Source: Breoghania sp. L-A4 (GTDB lineage: Bacteria > Pseudomonadota > Alphaproteobacteria > Rhizobiales > Stappiaceae). Taken from it: a stretch of DNA of 64,000 nucleotides. The stretch spans positions 3,387,579 to 3,451,578 of the forward strand of contig NZ_CP031841.1 in assembly GCF_003432385.1 (NCBI RefSeq), given 5' to 3'. The translations under genes were made by a program, and so were the position numbers. Under the pieces are notes generated by a model. That model was given only the letters and a program-made list of their open reading frames with translations, ran no database searches and had not been told where the DNA came from. Shown piece after piece: positions 22,555-35,879 of this stretch; position 1 is the stretch's first letter; each line of letters opens with the position of its first letter.

Positions 22555-23775
22555 ATGGCGAAGATCAAGGTTGCAAATCCGGTCGTCGAGCTCGACGGCG
22601 ACGAGATGACGCGGATCATCTGGCAGTTCATCAAGGACAAGCTGATCCATCCGTATCTCGACATCGACCTGCAGTACTATGATCTCAGCATCGAGGAGCG
22701 CGACCGCACCGACGACCAGATCACAGTGGACGCGGCCAACGCCATCAGAAAAGTGGGCGTGGGCGTGAAATGCGCCACGATCACACCGGACGAGGGCCGG
22801 GTCGAGGAGTTCGGGCTGAAGCGCATGTACCGCTCGCCCAACGGCACCATCCGCAACATCCTCGGCGGCGTGATCTTCCGCGAACCGATCATCATGGACA
22901 ACGTGCCGCGGCTGGTGCCGGGCTGGACAAAGCCGATCATTGTCGGCCGCCACGCCTTCGGCGACCAGTATCGCGCCACTGATTTCCGGTTCCCGGGCCC
23001 CGGCAAGCTGACGATGAAATTCGTCGGCAAGGACGGCGCGGTCATCGAGCGCGAGGTCTACGACGCGCCGGAAGCCGGCGTGGCGCTGGCCATGTACAAC
23101 CTGGACCAGTCGATCAGGGATTTCGCCCGCGCCTCGCTCAACTACGCTCTGCAACGCAAGGTGCCGTGCTACCTGTCGACCAAGAACACGATCCTCAAGG
23201 TCTACGACGGGCGCTTCAAGGACATCTTCCAGGAGATCTACGACGCCGAGTTCAAGACGGAGTACGAGAAGGCCAAGATCTGGTACGAGCACCGGCTGAT
23301 CGACGACATGGTGGCAGCCTCGCTGAAGTGGTCCGGCGGCTATGTCTGGGCCTGCAAGAACTACGATGGCGACGTGCAGTCGGACATCGTGGCGCAGGGA
23401 TTCGGCTCGCTTGGCCTGATGACCTCGGTGCTGATGACGCCGGACGGGAAGACGGTGGAGGCGGAAGCCGCGCACGGCACCGTCACCCGCCACTACCGCC
23501 AGCACCAGAAGGGCGATGAAACCTCGACCAACTCGATCGCCTCGATCTTCGCCTGGACACGGGGCCTGGCGCACCGCGCCAAGCTGGATGACAACGCGGA
23601 GCTTGCGACATTCGCCGCAACGCTGGAGCAGGTCTGCATCGACACGGTGCAAAGCGGCAAGATGACCAAGGATCTGGCGCTGCTGGTCGGCCCCGACCAG
23701 AAATGGCTCTCGACCACCGGTTTCCTCGACGCCGTGGACGAGAACCTCGCCAAGGCCATGGGCCAGGCCCACTGA
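22555..23775 (+). CDS. icd: NADP-dependent isocitrate dehydrogenase, homodimeric eukaryote-like type
   Basis: 406 residues beginning [23 protein letters not shown], the usual alphaproteobacterial form that resembles mitochondrial and cytosolic [20 protein letters not shown] contains the substrate-binding Ser and Arg residues, [15 protein letters not shown] follows the NADP-IDH pattern, and [15 protein letters not shown] is the cofactor loop. It catalyses the TCA step to 2-oxoglutarate. Its position near alaS and recA is conserved in rhizobia. A second, monomeric NADP-IDH lies upstream in the same window. Confidence 0.96.
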   Translation: MAKIKVANPVVELDGDEMTRIIWQFIKDKLIHPYLDIDLQYYDLSIEERDRTDDQITVDAANAIRKVGVGVKCATITPDEGRVEEFGLKRMYRSPNGTIRNILGGVIFREPIIMDNVPRLVPGWTKPIIVGRHAFGDQYRATDFRFPGPGKLTMKFVGKDGAVIEREVYDAPEAGVALAMYNLDQSIRDFARASLNYALQRKVPCYLSTKNTILKVYDGRFKDIFQEIYDAEFKTEYEKAKIWYEHRLIDDMVAASLKWSGGYVWACKNYDGDVQSDIVAQGFGSLGLMTSVLMTPDGKTVEAEAAHGTVTRHYRQHQKGDETSTNSIASIFAWTRGLAHRAKLDDNAELATFAATLEQVCIDTVQSGKMTKDLALLVGPDQKWLSTTGFLDAVDENLAKAMGQAH

Positions 23776-23799
23776 CGTCAAACAGCATCCAAAAACGTG

Positions 23800-23829
23800 A
23801 AAAAGGCGGACCATGAGGCCCGCCTTTTT
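23800..23829. terminator. Bidirectional intrinsic terminator
   Basis: AAAAAGGCGG and CCGCCTTTTT form a ten-base-pair stem between the convergent icd and glycine-zipper genes. It carries T runs on both strands and serves both. Confidence 0.9.
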
Positions 23830-23856
23830 CTTTTCAGTCGCGAGGGACCTGATGCC

Positions 23857-24129
23857 TTAGCGACAAGCGACCCGGTAGCTGCGGCCGTAACGATCACGGG
23901 CCCAGCAATTCTTCGGCGTCGTCGCGGCACCGATGATGGCGCCACCGGCCGCACCGGCAATCGCGCCGCCCGCGGCAGCACCCGGCGTGCCGCCGATCGC
24001 GGCACCCGTTACGGCACCGGCAGCGGCGCCGATCCCGGCGCCGGCAAGCGCGCGGTCACCCTGCGAATCCGTCTGGCAACCAGCCAGCGCCAGCGCACAA
24101 ATTCCAACAACAGCGAATGTCTTGAACAT
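23857..24129 (-). CDS. Glycine-zipper lipoprotein
   Basis: 90 residues. MFKTFAVVGICALALAGCQTD contains a lipobox ending in Cys-18. A Gly/Ala zipper (GAGIGAAAGAVTGAAIGG, GAAAGGAIAGAAGG) follows, and the short C-terminus has two cysteines (NCWARDRYGRSYRVAC). Such outer-membrane-associated lipoproteins are common in Rhizobiales, with poorly known roles in envelope integrity. The ATG at 24129 is preceded by GGGAGA. Confidence 0.85.
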   Translation of the reverse strand: MFKTFAVVGICALALAGCQTDSQGDRALAGAGIGAAAGAVTGAAIGGTPGAAAGGAIAGAAGGAIIGAATTPKNCWARDRYGRSYRVACR

Positions 24130-24264
24130 TTCAGTCTCCCGTTCCAACAAGGATACAACGGCACGACGGCAAAATGGTTCCATGATCGCATGGAAATCCG
24201 CGAACGAATGTATGCCGACGGCGCCCATGCATGTGTTCTGCGGGTGAGGGAACGCCACCCGCCC

Positions 24265-25533
24265 CTAAGTGTCGCGCTCGATGTCGACACCGGGCTCATC
24301 GAGCTCCTCACTCGACATGTCGCCACCCGGCGTGAGTTCTTCCTTGCCCAGCCGCTGGCGCACCACATCACGGATTCGCGCCGCGACCTCAGGCCGCCGG
24401 CGCATCATCCGGTGCAGCCCGTCGGCATCCAGCACCAGAAGACGGCAGTCGGTGACAGCCGTCACCGTGGCCGAACGGTTGGCGCGCTTGAGCACCGCCA
24501 TCTCGCCGAAGAAGTTACCCGCATGCATTTCCAGCCGCTCGCCCGGCAGATCGATCTCCACCGTCCCGGACACGATGAAGTACATGGAATCCGCCGGCTC
24601 GCCGGCACGCGCGATGATCTCGCCACGGGCGGAGGACTGGGAATGCAGCAGCTTGGCGATGTCGGCGATATCGGCCGGGCCCAGTTCCTCAAACAGCGGA
24701 ACACGGGCGACCATACCCCAGGTGACGACGAATTCCCGGCTGTGGATCTCGCGCGCGAATGCCGTGGCCACGATGCCCACCGGCAGCGCCAGAAGCACAT
24801 AGCCCAGCACCATCACGACGGAGCCGACGACCTTCCCCAACACCGTCACGGGCACCACGTCGCCATAGCCGACGGTGGTCACCGTTGCGAGCGCCCACCA
24901 GATGGCGGCGGGGATCGATCCGAACGCGTCCGGCTGTGTGTCGCTTTCCACAAGGTGGAGGATGGTCGCCGCCGTCAGCACCACCCCGCCGATGATGATC
25001 GCGCTCGCGAGGATGGCGCGGCTCTCGGACACAAGCGCCGTGATCAACGAGCGCAACGCCGGGGAATAGCGGGCGAGCTTGAGAAACCGCAGCAGCCGGA
25101 ACAGCAGGAAGGCGCGGAAGTCACCCAGCAGAAGCGGCATCCAGAACGGCAGCACCGCGATCAGGTCAATCAGCGCGAAGGGCTGCACGGCATAGCGCAG
25201 CCGCGCCTTGAGCCCGCCGTAGTGGCGCAGCGGCGGATGCAGATCCGCCACCCAGAGGCGTGCGAAATATTCAAGCGAGAAGACAACACCGGAGACAATG
25301 TCGATGATCAGAACAACGAGGCCAAAGGTCTCGCCGATATCGCCCACCGTAGATACGATCACCGCCGTCACATTGACGACGATGAGCAGCATCAACACGC
25401 GGTCGACGAAGCGGCTTGCCGCGTCGCCCGCCGCCCCCTTCTCCAGTATCTCGTAAAGACGGCGCTTGAACTGTCCGACCATCGCCGCCGCCTCCCGCAG
25501 CCTGTCGCGCCCCCAACGCCGGGGACGACTCAT
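24265..25533 (-). CDS. Cyclic-nucleotide-gated potassium channel (MlotiK1-like)
   Basis: 422 residues. Six transmembrane segments include an S4-like FRLLRFLKLARYSPALR. The pore helix and potassium selectivity filter TVGYGD are in ATVTTVGYGDVVPVT, and a C-terminal cNMP-binding domain contains RAGEPADSMYFIVSG and FFGEMAVLKRANRSATVTAV. This matches the architecture of the Mesorhizobium loti cyclic-nucleotide-gated channel but is longer at the C-terminus. The ATG at 25533 is chosen; MVGQFKRRLYEIL at 25482 is an alternative. Confidence 0.9.
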   Translation of the reverse strand: MSRPRRWGRDRLREAAAMVGQFKRRLYEILEKGAAGDAASRFVDRVLMLLIVVNVTAVIVSTVGDIGETFGLVVLIIDIVSGVVFSLEYFARLWVADLHPPLRHYGGLKARLRYAVQPFALIDLIAVLPFWMPLLLGDFRAFLLFRLLRFLKLARYSPALRSLITALVSESRAILASAIIIGGVVLTAATILHLVESDTQPDAFGSIPAAIWWALATVTTVGYGDVVPVTVLGKVVGSVVMVLGYVLLALPVGIVATAFAREIHSREFVVTWGMVARVPLFEELGPADIADIAKLLHSQSSARGEIIARAGEPADSMYFIVSGTVEIDLPGERLEMHAGNFFGEMAVLKRANRSATVTAVTDCRLLVLDADGLHRMMRRRPEVAARIRDVVRQRLGKEELTPGGDMSSEELDEPGVDIERDT

Positions 25534-25636
25534 CACACCATCGAATCCCGGCGCGGTCAGGACCTTGCGATAGGACAAACCAGGCAGGAATGACGCGCCC
25601 CGGAGGAATCCGGAGCAGAGCCTGCGTGACCCCGGC

Positions 25637-28306
<2,670 letters not shown>

Positions 28307-28529
28307 GGACTGGCTTCGACCTCATGCTTCCCGGCGCGGAACACGACCGCGCTGCTCCGGATTGACTGTTTGGAGCGTTTCTAGTGCCTCCTGCATATTC
28401 GGGCAAGGCGAAGCGGTTTCAAGCTGCCGAATAAGCGCCGGCTGTGAACCCGACGGTGCACCGGGCGGCGGGGATCGCCTTCTGCACGCTTGAACCAGGC
28501 CGGACACCCCGCCGATGGGCGCTGAAACG

Positions 28530-28566
28530 CAGTACGCCCGCCGGCGCATTGCCGACGGGCGTACTG
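28530..28566 (-). terminator. Hairpin after recA, probable terminator
   Basis: CAGTACGCCCG and CGGGCGTACTG form a perfect 11-base-pair stem. On the minus strand it is followed by only CGTTT, so termination efficiency is uncertain. It is the only structured element in the 387-bp gene-free stretch 28307-28693 between alaS and recA. Confidence 0.6.
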
Positions 28567-28693
28567 TCATAATCGCTGCACGCGATACCCGGACCAAAAC
28601 CGCGATCCGCCACCTACAGGCAAAAGCTGAAGCGTGCCCTTCCGCAGCCGCATCATATGCGACCGGCCGGTCAGGCGCCCGCAAGAGCGAGGA

Positions 28694-29767
<1,074 letters not shown>

Positions 29768-29819
29768 CGTATAGGGCTCCTTATTCCACGGTGGGACGGG
29801 CGATACAAATTTCATGTTT

Positions 29820-29856
29820 GTACCGTTTTTGTTCCAATTTCTCGAACAGTTGTCAA
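29820..29856 (-). promoter_or_regulatory. recA: recA promoter with LexA-type SOS box
   Basis: On the minus strand TTGACA (29856-29851) is a consensus -35. GAACAAAAACGGTAC (29834-29820) follows at -10 distance and matches the alphaproteobacterial LexA operator GAAC-N7-GAAC except for one base in the second half-site. The overlap would let LexA block RNA polymerase. Confidence 0.6.
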
Positions 29857-30072
29857 GCACTTATGAAAACACCATAAATTTCAGTATGTTCGCCAAATGT
29901 TCCGGGTCGCCTCTTGCACCTGCCTCGACCACCGGCACGCGCCGGGACGCCATACCGGCGCAGAATCGCCACCCACCCGGAATGCGCCGGGCGCCCGAGC
30001 GGCGGCCAACAACAAATTGCGCGCCGCCCCACGGCTTGCTATCGCAGACACACCAACAAGGCGGCGCGATCC

Positions 30073-31059
30073 ATGACGGCTGACCGGAATGAACATACGA
30101 CGGATGACACGCGCCGGATCGCGCTGATCGGCGGCATCCATATGGACCGCATCGCCACAGGAGCGCGTGATGTTCTCCCCGACACCTCGACGCCGGGCGT
30201 TATTGCGGTGCGCCCCGGCGGGGTGGCGTCCAATGTGGCGCGAATTCTGGCGCGGCTCAATTCCGGTTCAGCGACATGCCATGTGGCGCTCGCGGGACGT
30301 CTGGGCGCGGATGCAGATGGCGACACGCTGCGCGCCGCTCTCGAAGACCTGGGCATCGACATCTCGGCGATCCGTACGTCGACGCTGGCCACAGCCAGCT
30401 ATCTCGCCCTGCATCACCCGGACGGGCGGCTCGCCGCCGCCGTGTCCGACACCACCATCACCGAGGAAGTCACGGACACCGACTTCGCGCCGCTCCCCGG
30501 GGCGCTTGCCGATGCGCACTGGTGGTTTATCGATGCCAATCTCTCCGAGGCAACACTGGTCGCGCTGTGCGGCATGGCCGCGGACCGCGTGATCGCGGCG
30601 GATGTGGTGTCGATCGCCAAGGCGCCACGGCTGCGCTCCTGTCTGGCGCGCATTGACCTGCTTTTCGCGAACAGGGACGAAGCCATCGCCCTTCTCGGCG
30701 ACAGGGTTGGCGCAGACCGCTCCGCCGGGGGCCTCGCCCAGGCCCTGTGTGCGGCCGGCGGACGCGCGGTGGTGGTGACCGATGGGGCGAATGGCGTGGC
30801 GTGGTGCCGGCGGGAGACTTCGGAAAGCAGCGCGGGGCGGATGACCGCCCTGCCCGTCCACGTGCGTCACGTCACCGGCGCGGGCGACGCGCTGATCGGC
30901 GGCACGCTCAGCGGGTTGCTCGGCGGGTTCCCGTTGGATGCGGCGCTCGCACGCGGGCTGGCCACCGCGGCGCTGACGCTTGAGGGCGCCGCCATCAGCC
31001 TGGATGCGGTCACCAAGCGCCTGGACTCGACCACGGCGCATGCCCCGATAGCGCGATGA
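30073..31059 (+). CDS. psuK: PfkB-family carbohydrate kinase, probable pseudouridine kinase
   Basis: 328 residues. PfkB features include the N-terminal IALIGGIHMDRIA, the glycine-rich PGGVASNVARILARL substrate region, and the C-terminal ATP/anion-hole motif HVTGAGDALIGGTLSGLLGG with catalytic Asp. The next gene is pseudouridine-5'-phosphate glycosidase, so the substrate is very likely pseudouridine. Together they salvage uracil and ribose-5-phosphate. The ATG at 30073 is chosen because upstream codons do not look coding. Confidence 0.85.
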   Translation: MTADRNEHTTDDTRRIALIGGIHMDRIATGARDVLPDTSTPGVIAVRPGGVASNVARILARLNSGSATCHVALAGRLGADADGDTLRAALEDLGIDISAIRTSTLATASYLALHHPDGRLAAAVSDTTITEEVTDTDFAPLPGALADAHWWFIDANLSEATLVALCGMAADRVIAADVVSIAKAPRLRSCLARIDLLFANRDEAIALLGDRVGADRSAGGLAQALCAAGGRAVVVTDGANGVAWCRRETSESSAGRMTALPVHVRHVTGAGDALIGGTLSGLLGGFPLDAALARGLATAALTLEGAAISLDAVTKRLDSTTAHAPIAR

Positions 31060-31204
31060 CCCGTGCGGGAACGCCCGGGTTTGACACGCGGTTTTCGCTT
31101 GTGCTTGATCGCCCTTGCTGAGACACATTGGTGCCGCGCGTCGTCCCCCAAGGCCGCCTGACAGGCATGGGAAACGGGGCGGCATCACATCCGGAGTCCC
31201 TCGC

Positions 31205-32127
31205 ATGAAGCCGCATGAAACCACCGACGTTCTCGTCCTGGCCCCGGACGTTCGCGAGGCCATGGATGCCGGACGGCCCGTGGTGGCGCTGGAATCCACC
31301 ATCATCACGCACGGCATGCCGTGGCCCAGGAACGTGGAGACGGCGCGCCGGGTGGAAGCGGAAATCCGGACGCATGGGGCGGTGCCGGCGACCATCGCCG
31401 TGCTTGAGGGGAATTGCGCGTCGGGCTGGACGACGCGGACCTTACCCATCTGGCCCAGGCCAACCATGTGATGAAGCTGTCGCGCGCCGATCTGGCGGTG
31501 GCGATCGCGGCGGGGAAAACCGGGTCCACCACGGTGGCCGCCACCATGATGGCGGCGCATGCCGCCGGCATTGCGGTGTTCGCGACGGGTGGCGTCGGCG
31601 GCGTGCATCGCGGCGCGGAAATGACGTTCGACATATCCGCCGATCTCGACGAACTGTCACGCACACCGGTCTGCGTGGTGGCCGCCGGCGTCAAGGCGCT
31701 GCTCGACCTGCCCAAGACGCTGGAACTGCTGGAGACGCGCGGCGTGCCGGTGGTGGGTTTCGGCACGGACGAATTCCCCGCCTTCTGGTCGCGCCGCTCC
31801 GGACTGAAGGCCCCGTTCCGGCTGGATACGCCTGAAGAAGTGGCGCGGCTGCTCAAGGCGCGCGCGCGCTTCGGCCAGCATGGCGGCGTGCTGATCGCCA
31901 ATCCGGTGCCGGAAGCCTCCGAGATCCCGGCCGACGAGATGGAAGACGTCATCCAGGCCGCCCTGCACGAGGCCACCCACCGCCACATCCGCGGCAAGGA
32001 GGTCACGCCCTTCGTGCTGGCGCTGATCTACGATCTGACGGCGGGCCGCAGCCTTGAGACCAACATCGCGCTGGTGCTCAACAACGCGCGCGTGGCGGCG
32101 GAAATCGCCGTGGCGCTGGCGAAATAA
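31205..32127 (+). pseudogene. psuG: Pseudouridine-5'-phosphate glycosidase, frameshifted as sequenced
   Basis: The N-terminal part has the PsuG signature [19 protein letters not shown]. After [11 protein letters not shown] the frame breaks, and the remainder ([55 protein letters not shown]) continues in another frame to 32127. Adding one G to the four-G run at 31408-31411 restores [10 protein letters not shown] and a protein of about 307 residues. The enzyme splits pseudouridine 5'-phosphate into uracil and ribose-5-phosphate. The ATG at 31205 follows a GGAG ribosome site. Probably functional in the organism. Confidence 0.85.
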
Positions 32128-32255
32128 TCCGACGTGCCATCATGACGTGTATTCATTCTTGCGAACGGCACGGCTAACATGCCGGACAACAAGGCGATAA
32201 AAAGCCGCATTTCCCAATTTTCTTGTTCTGTGCAGTCCCTATTCAGGAAGCCCTC

Positions 32256-33428
32256 ATGACCGACATCGCACTCACCTCCATGCAGTATCTCGACAAAGCC
32301 ATGGGCGCTCTCAGGGACATGGGCCTGCTGCCCGACGGAGCCCAAGAAGAAGCCCCCATCACGCATCTTCTGGAACAGATTTCCGACCTTTCTCCCGACA
32401 AGGTCACGGTCATCGCGCGAACCCTGACGCAGAGTTCCACCTTCAACGAAGTGGTCCGCGAACAGATCCGCGGCATGGAGATCGGCGAGCGTTATGAAGT
32501 GCTCACCGACACGTTCAACTCCATCCGCGACGACGCCAAGAGCATGGTCGACCAGCTCGCCGACGGCAAGGTTTCGGCGTTCGAAGGCCTGCAGAACACC
32601 TGGATGCGGATGCGACGCGGCACGATTTCCGACCGTTTCGACGATATCAAAAAGACCTATCTCGACGTCGCGCGCGATACCAAGGACCAGATCAAGCGCG
32701 AGCAGCTCATTCTGAACGCCTACCGCGACTTCCGCGGCGCGCTGAAGCAGGCAGAGGTGCTGGCGCTGGAAGTGCTCAAGACGGCGACGGCGAAACTGGA
32801 GGCCGCCAAGGCCGCGCTGGAGGAAGCCTCAAGCGCCGTCGCCAGCTTCACCGGAACGGAACCGGCCGACAAGGCGCGCCTGGAAATGGCCCGCGACGAG
32901 CGCGTGCGCGAGCTGCAGGACGAGGAACGGCGCTACCAGATCGCCAAGGACCTCTCCGACAACCTGACCATCGGCTACAACACCTCCGAAGTCATCATGG
33001 CGCGTCTCATGCAGACCACCAGCGCCAAGGACCGGGTCTACGCGCAGGCCGTCAGCTTCTTCTCCACCAACGAATCCGTGCTGACCGCGCTCAACGCCTC
33101 CTTCACAGGGCTACAGGGACTGCACGAATCCACCCAGACGCTGAATGCGATGAAGGAAGGCGTCTCCAAGAGCCTGGAAACGCTGGCGGAAATCGGCGAC
33201 CAGGTGCAGGAAGCCGCGTTGAAGGCCGGCTACGGCCCCACCGTCCAGGCGGCGTCCGTCAAGAAGCTTGTCGATTCGATCGTCAACTTCCAGGTCAACT
33301 CCCGCGAGATCATCTCCGAGATGCGCACCATGGCGACAAAGAACTCCGAAGAGATCCGCGACGCTGTTGAAGACGGCAAGCGCCGCCTGGCGAAGCTCGC
33401 AGCAGAAGGCAACGTGCTCGGGGCGTAG
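32256..33428 (+). CDS. Helical protein of unknown function, first gene of a three-gene operon
   Basis: 390 residues, almost entirely predicted helix, with no signal peptide or membrane segment. A central coiled coil (about residues 150-235) contains AEVLALEVLKTATAKLEAAKAALEEA and RERVRELQDEERRYQIAKDL-like heptads. Two short segments, LSPDKVTVIARTLTQSSTFNEVVREQI near the start and SVKKLVDSIVNFQVNSREIISEMR near the end, look like conserved family blocks. Similar proteins are often labelled cell surface protein without evidence; nothing here supports export. It is 41 bp upstream of the next gene, with AGGAAG before its ATG. Confidence 0.7.
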   Translation: MTDIALTSMQYLDKAMGALRDMGLLPDGAQEEAPITHLLEQISDLSPDKVTVIARTLTQSSTFNEVVREQIRGMEIGERYEVLTDTFNSIRDDAKSMVDQLADGKVSAFEGLQNTWMRMRRGTISDRFDDIKKTYLDVARDTKDQIKREQLILNAYRDFRGALKQAEVLALEVLKTATAKLEAAKAALEEASSAVASFTGTEPADKARLEMARDERVRELQDEERRYQIAKDLSDNLTIGYNTSEVIMARLMQTTSAKDRVYAQAVSFFSTNESVLTALNASFTGLQGLHESTQTLNAMKEGVSKSLETLAEIGDQVQEAALKAGYGPTVQAASVKKLVDSIVNFQVNSREIISEMRTMATKNSEEIRDAVEDGKRRLAKLAAEGNVLGA

Positions 33429-33469
33429 GCCCCGGTCTCTCGTTGTCCCAGGATCGCTTGGAGAATGGC

Positions 33470-34408
33470 ATGACAGGCGCGGCAGACAAGAAGCTCCCGC
33501 TGAACGAGGTCATGATGGCGATGGACGTGGTGGACACGCTGCGCCATCGCGACAGGATCATCGAACGAGAGCTGTCGCAAGGCGATCGCGACGCGCAGCT
33601 GTATGCGCGGTTGCGCGAGATCTATACCAGCCAGGGCATCGACGTGCCCGAGCACGTGCTGCGCGAAGGCGTGGCGGCCTTGAAAGAAGACCGTTTCCTC
33701 TATACGCCGCCGCCCGCCGGCTTCAACGTCACCATGGCGACGCTCTATGTGCATCGCCTGACGCTAGCCAAATGGACCGGCGCGCTGGCGCTCGTGCTCA
33801 TCGTGGCCTTCGCCGGCTGGCGCGTGCTCATCGTCGCTCCACGCCAGCAGGCGGCCGAAACCCTGCGTGTGGATTTGAGCGAAGGGCTGCCGCTTGCCTT
33901 CGACTCAACGCTGGCAAGCATCGGCCAGGAAGCCTCAGACACCGCGGCAATCGAACAGGCGAACCGCCTGGTGAACGACGGCAAGGCGGCGGCCGCGCGC
34001 GGGGACGCGGACACCGCCCGGAGCAAGCTCGCGGAGCTGAAAGCGCTGCGCGATCAGCTCTTGCTGAGCTACGAGATCCGCATCGTGTCGCGGCCCGGCA
34101 CGCCGTCGGGCGTGGAACGCATTCCCGATGTCAATCGGGCCACGCGAAATCTCTATGTGGTTGTCGAGGCGATCGGCGTGGACGGCAAGCGGCTTTCCCT
34201 GCCCGTGCAAAACGAGGAAGACGGCAAGACCGAGGTCGTCCCGCTTTGGGCCGTGCGCGTGCCCAAGGCGACCTTCGACGCGGTCAAGCGTGACAAGCAG
34301 GATGATGGGATCATTCAGAACGCGACGATCGGCGTCAAGGAACGCGGCACCCTTCAACCCAATTGGGTCATGAAGGTGGACAACGGTGCGATCACGACAT
34401 GGAAATGA
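33470..34408 (+). CDS. DUF6384-like membrane protein, second gene of the operon
   Basis: 312 residues. The N-terminal 85 residues include VMMAMDVVDTLRHRDRIIERELSQGD and LREIYTSQGIDVPEHVLREGVAALKEDRF, a block I associate with DUF6384 (from memory, unverified). One transmembrane helix follows at about 104-122 (TGALALVLIVAFAGWRVLIV). Beyond it lies a helical segment and then a beta-rich C-terminal domain of about 120 residues ending NWVMKVDNGAITTWK. Topology suggests a cytoplasmic N-terminus with an exported C-terminal domain, but this is inferred. GGAGA precedes the ATG. Confidence 0.7.
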   Translation: MTGAADKKLPLNEVMMAMDVVDTLRHRDRIIERELSQGDRDAQLYARLREIYTSQGIDVPEHVLREGVAALKEDRFLYTPPPAGFNVTMATLYVHRLTLAKWTGALALVLIVAFAGWRVLIVAPRQQAAETLRVDLSEGLPLAFDSTLASIGQEASDTAAIEQANRLVNDGKAAAARGDADTARSKLAELKALRDQLLLSYEIRIVSRPGTPSGVERIPDVNRATRNLYVVVEAIGVDGKRLSLPVQNEEDGKTEVVPLWAVRVPKATFDAVKRDKQDDGIIQNATIGVKERGTLQPNWVMKVDNGAITTWK

Positions 34409-34442
34409 CCTGGCCAAACCGTGTTCAGGCGGAGAGCGCGCC

Positions 34443-35879
34443 ATGCTGAGCGGCCGCGACACGATGAGCAGGATCGACGCCGAACTGCGCGAGACACGGC
34501 GCGAGGAAGCCGAGGTGAACCGCCGGCTGGAGGATCTCACGCGGCGCATCACCGAGTTGCGCGCCGAAGAAGGCGATGCCTATCTCGGTCTCGCGCGCCT
34601 CAGCCTGCAGGAGGACGCCGACGGGGCGCTCGCCGAACGCCTTGACCGGGCCGGACGGCGGGCCCGCGCCCTGATCGAGGAGCGCGACGAACGGCTGCAG
34701 TGGCTGGCGGGCGAACGCGACAAGCACGAGGCGCAGCTCGAGGCGCTGACGCGCGAACGCGAGCGGCTCTCGGCGTTGCGCGCGGACGCCGCGGACCGGC
34801 TTGACGACATCTTGGAAGCCGTCGACGAAAAGCTGGCCGGTGACCCCGACTTCAGCCGCCAGCGCGACGCCCTGGAAAAGGCCGTCGCGATCGCCGATCA
34901 GGCGCGCAAGAAAGCCGATCAGGCGGTCGCGGATCGCGAGGAAAAAGGCAAGGCCTACGAGGATGATCCGCTGTTTCTGTATTTGTGGAAACGCGATTAC
35001 AGCCTGCCGTCCTACGCTGGGCGCGGACTGATCCGCTGGCTCGACGGCAAGGTGGCCCGGCTGGTGCGCTATGACGAGGCGCGGCCAAACTATGCCATGC
35101 TCACCGAAATTCCCGCCCGGCTCTCGCAACACGCGGAGCGGCTGGAACAGGTGGTTCGCGAGGAGACCGACGCGCTCGCCGCCCTGAGCCGCGCCGCCGC
35201 CGAGGAACTCGCCGGCGAGGATCTTCCCGCGCAAATCGAGGGCCTCGACACCGACATCGCCGAGACGGGCGCCATGATCGAGGCCGAGAGCGTCGCCGCC
35301 GCGAAGCTCTCCGACGAGACCCGGACGTTCGCTTCCGGCGAGGACCCCGCCTTCGCACAGGCCACGGAGGCCTTGGTCGAGAGCCTGAAATCGGATTCGG
35401 TGCGCACCCTGCGGCGCAACGCCTTGGCGACGCCGACCCCGGAAGACGAAAGGCTGGTGGACCGCATCGAGGCGATCGACGAGGAGGTGAGAGACCTCGA
35501 GCGGCAGATCGACGAGGACCGCAAATATCTGCGCGAACTCGCGCATCGCAGGGCGGAGCTGGATGACGTCGCCGCCGACATGCGCCGCAACCGCTATGAC
35601 GACGGAGACTCGCAGTTCAGCGACAACAGCCTGGCGGGCGAGTTACTCGGCGAGTTGGTCAAGGGCGTCATCGCGGGCGCCGTCTACAAGACCGCCATGG
35701 GCAAATCTCATCGCCGCCGCAAGCCGCGCGGCGGAATGCGCGGATTTCCCGGCGGCCTTGGCCTGCCCGGATCCATGGGCGGATCCATGGGCGGATCCAT
35801 GGGCGGCGGCTTGCCCGATTTCAGTGGCGGAACGGACGGCGGCAGCGGCGACGGCTTTTCGACCGGCGACACGTTCTAG
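34443..35879 (+). CDS. Coiled-coil protein with Gly/Met-rich tail, third gene of the operon
   Basis: 478 residues. The first 200 and residues about 230-410 are heptad-rich coiled coil with high Glu, Asp, Arg and Ala content. A hydrophobic Gly-containing patch follows (SLAGELLGELVKGVIAGAVYKTAMG), then a basic cluster KSHRRRKPRGGMRG. The tail contains three perfect DNA repeats of GGATCCATGGGC encoding GSMGGSMGGSMGG, then a Gly/Ser/Asp end. Gly-rich tails of this sort occur in TPM and phage-shock-associated proteins, but homology is not shown. Its stop codon shares a CTAG with the stop of cckA on the other strand. Confidence 0.65.
   Translation: MLSGRDTMSRIDAELRETRREEAEVNRRLEDLTRRITELRAEEGDAYLGLARLSLQEDADGALAERLDRAGRRARALIEERDERLQWLAGERDKHEAQLEALTRERERLSALRADAADRLDDILEAVDEKLAGDPDFSRQRDALEKAVAIADQARKKADQAVADREEKGKAYEDDPLFLYLWKRDYSLPSYAGRGLIRWLDGKVARLVRYDEARPNYAMLTEIPARLSQHAERLEQVVREETDALAALSRAAAEELAGEDLPAQIEGLDTDIAETGAMIEAESVAAAKLSDETRTFASGEDPAFAQATEALVESLKSDSVRTLRRNALATPTPEDERLVDRIEAIDEEVRDLERQIDEDRKYLRELAHRRAELDDVAADMRRNRYDDGDSQFSDNSLAGELLGELVKGVIAGAVYKTAMGKSHRRRKPRGGMRGFPGGLGLPGSMGGSMGGSMGGGLPDFSGGTDGGSGDGFSTGDTF

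Noticed and set aside
23797-25593. A 598-codon plus-strand open frame
   Set aside because: It is antisense to the lipoprotein and channel genes; it is Arg/His-rich shadow coding.
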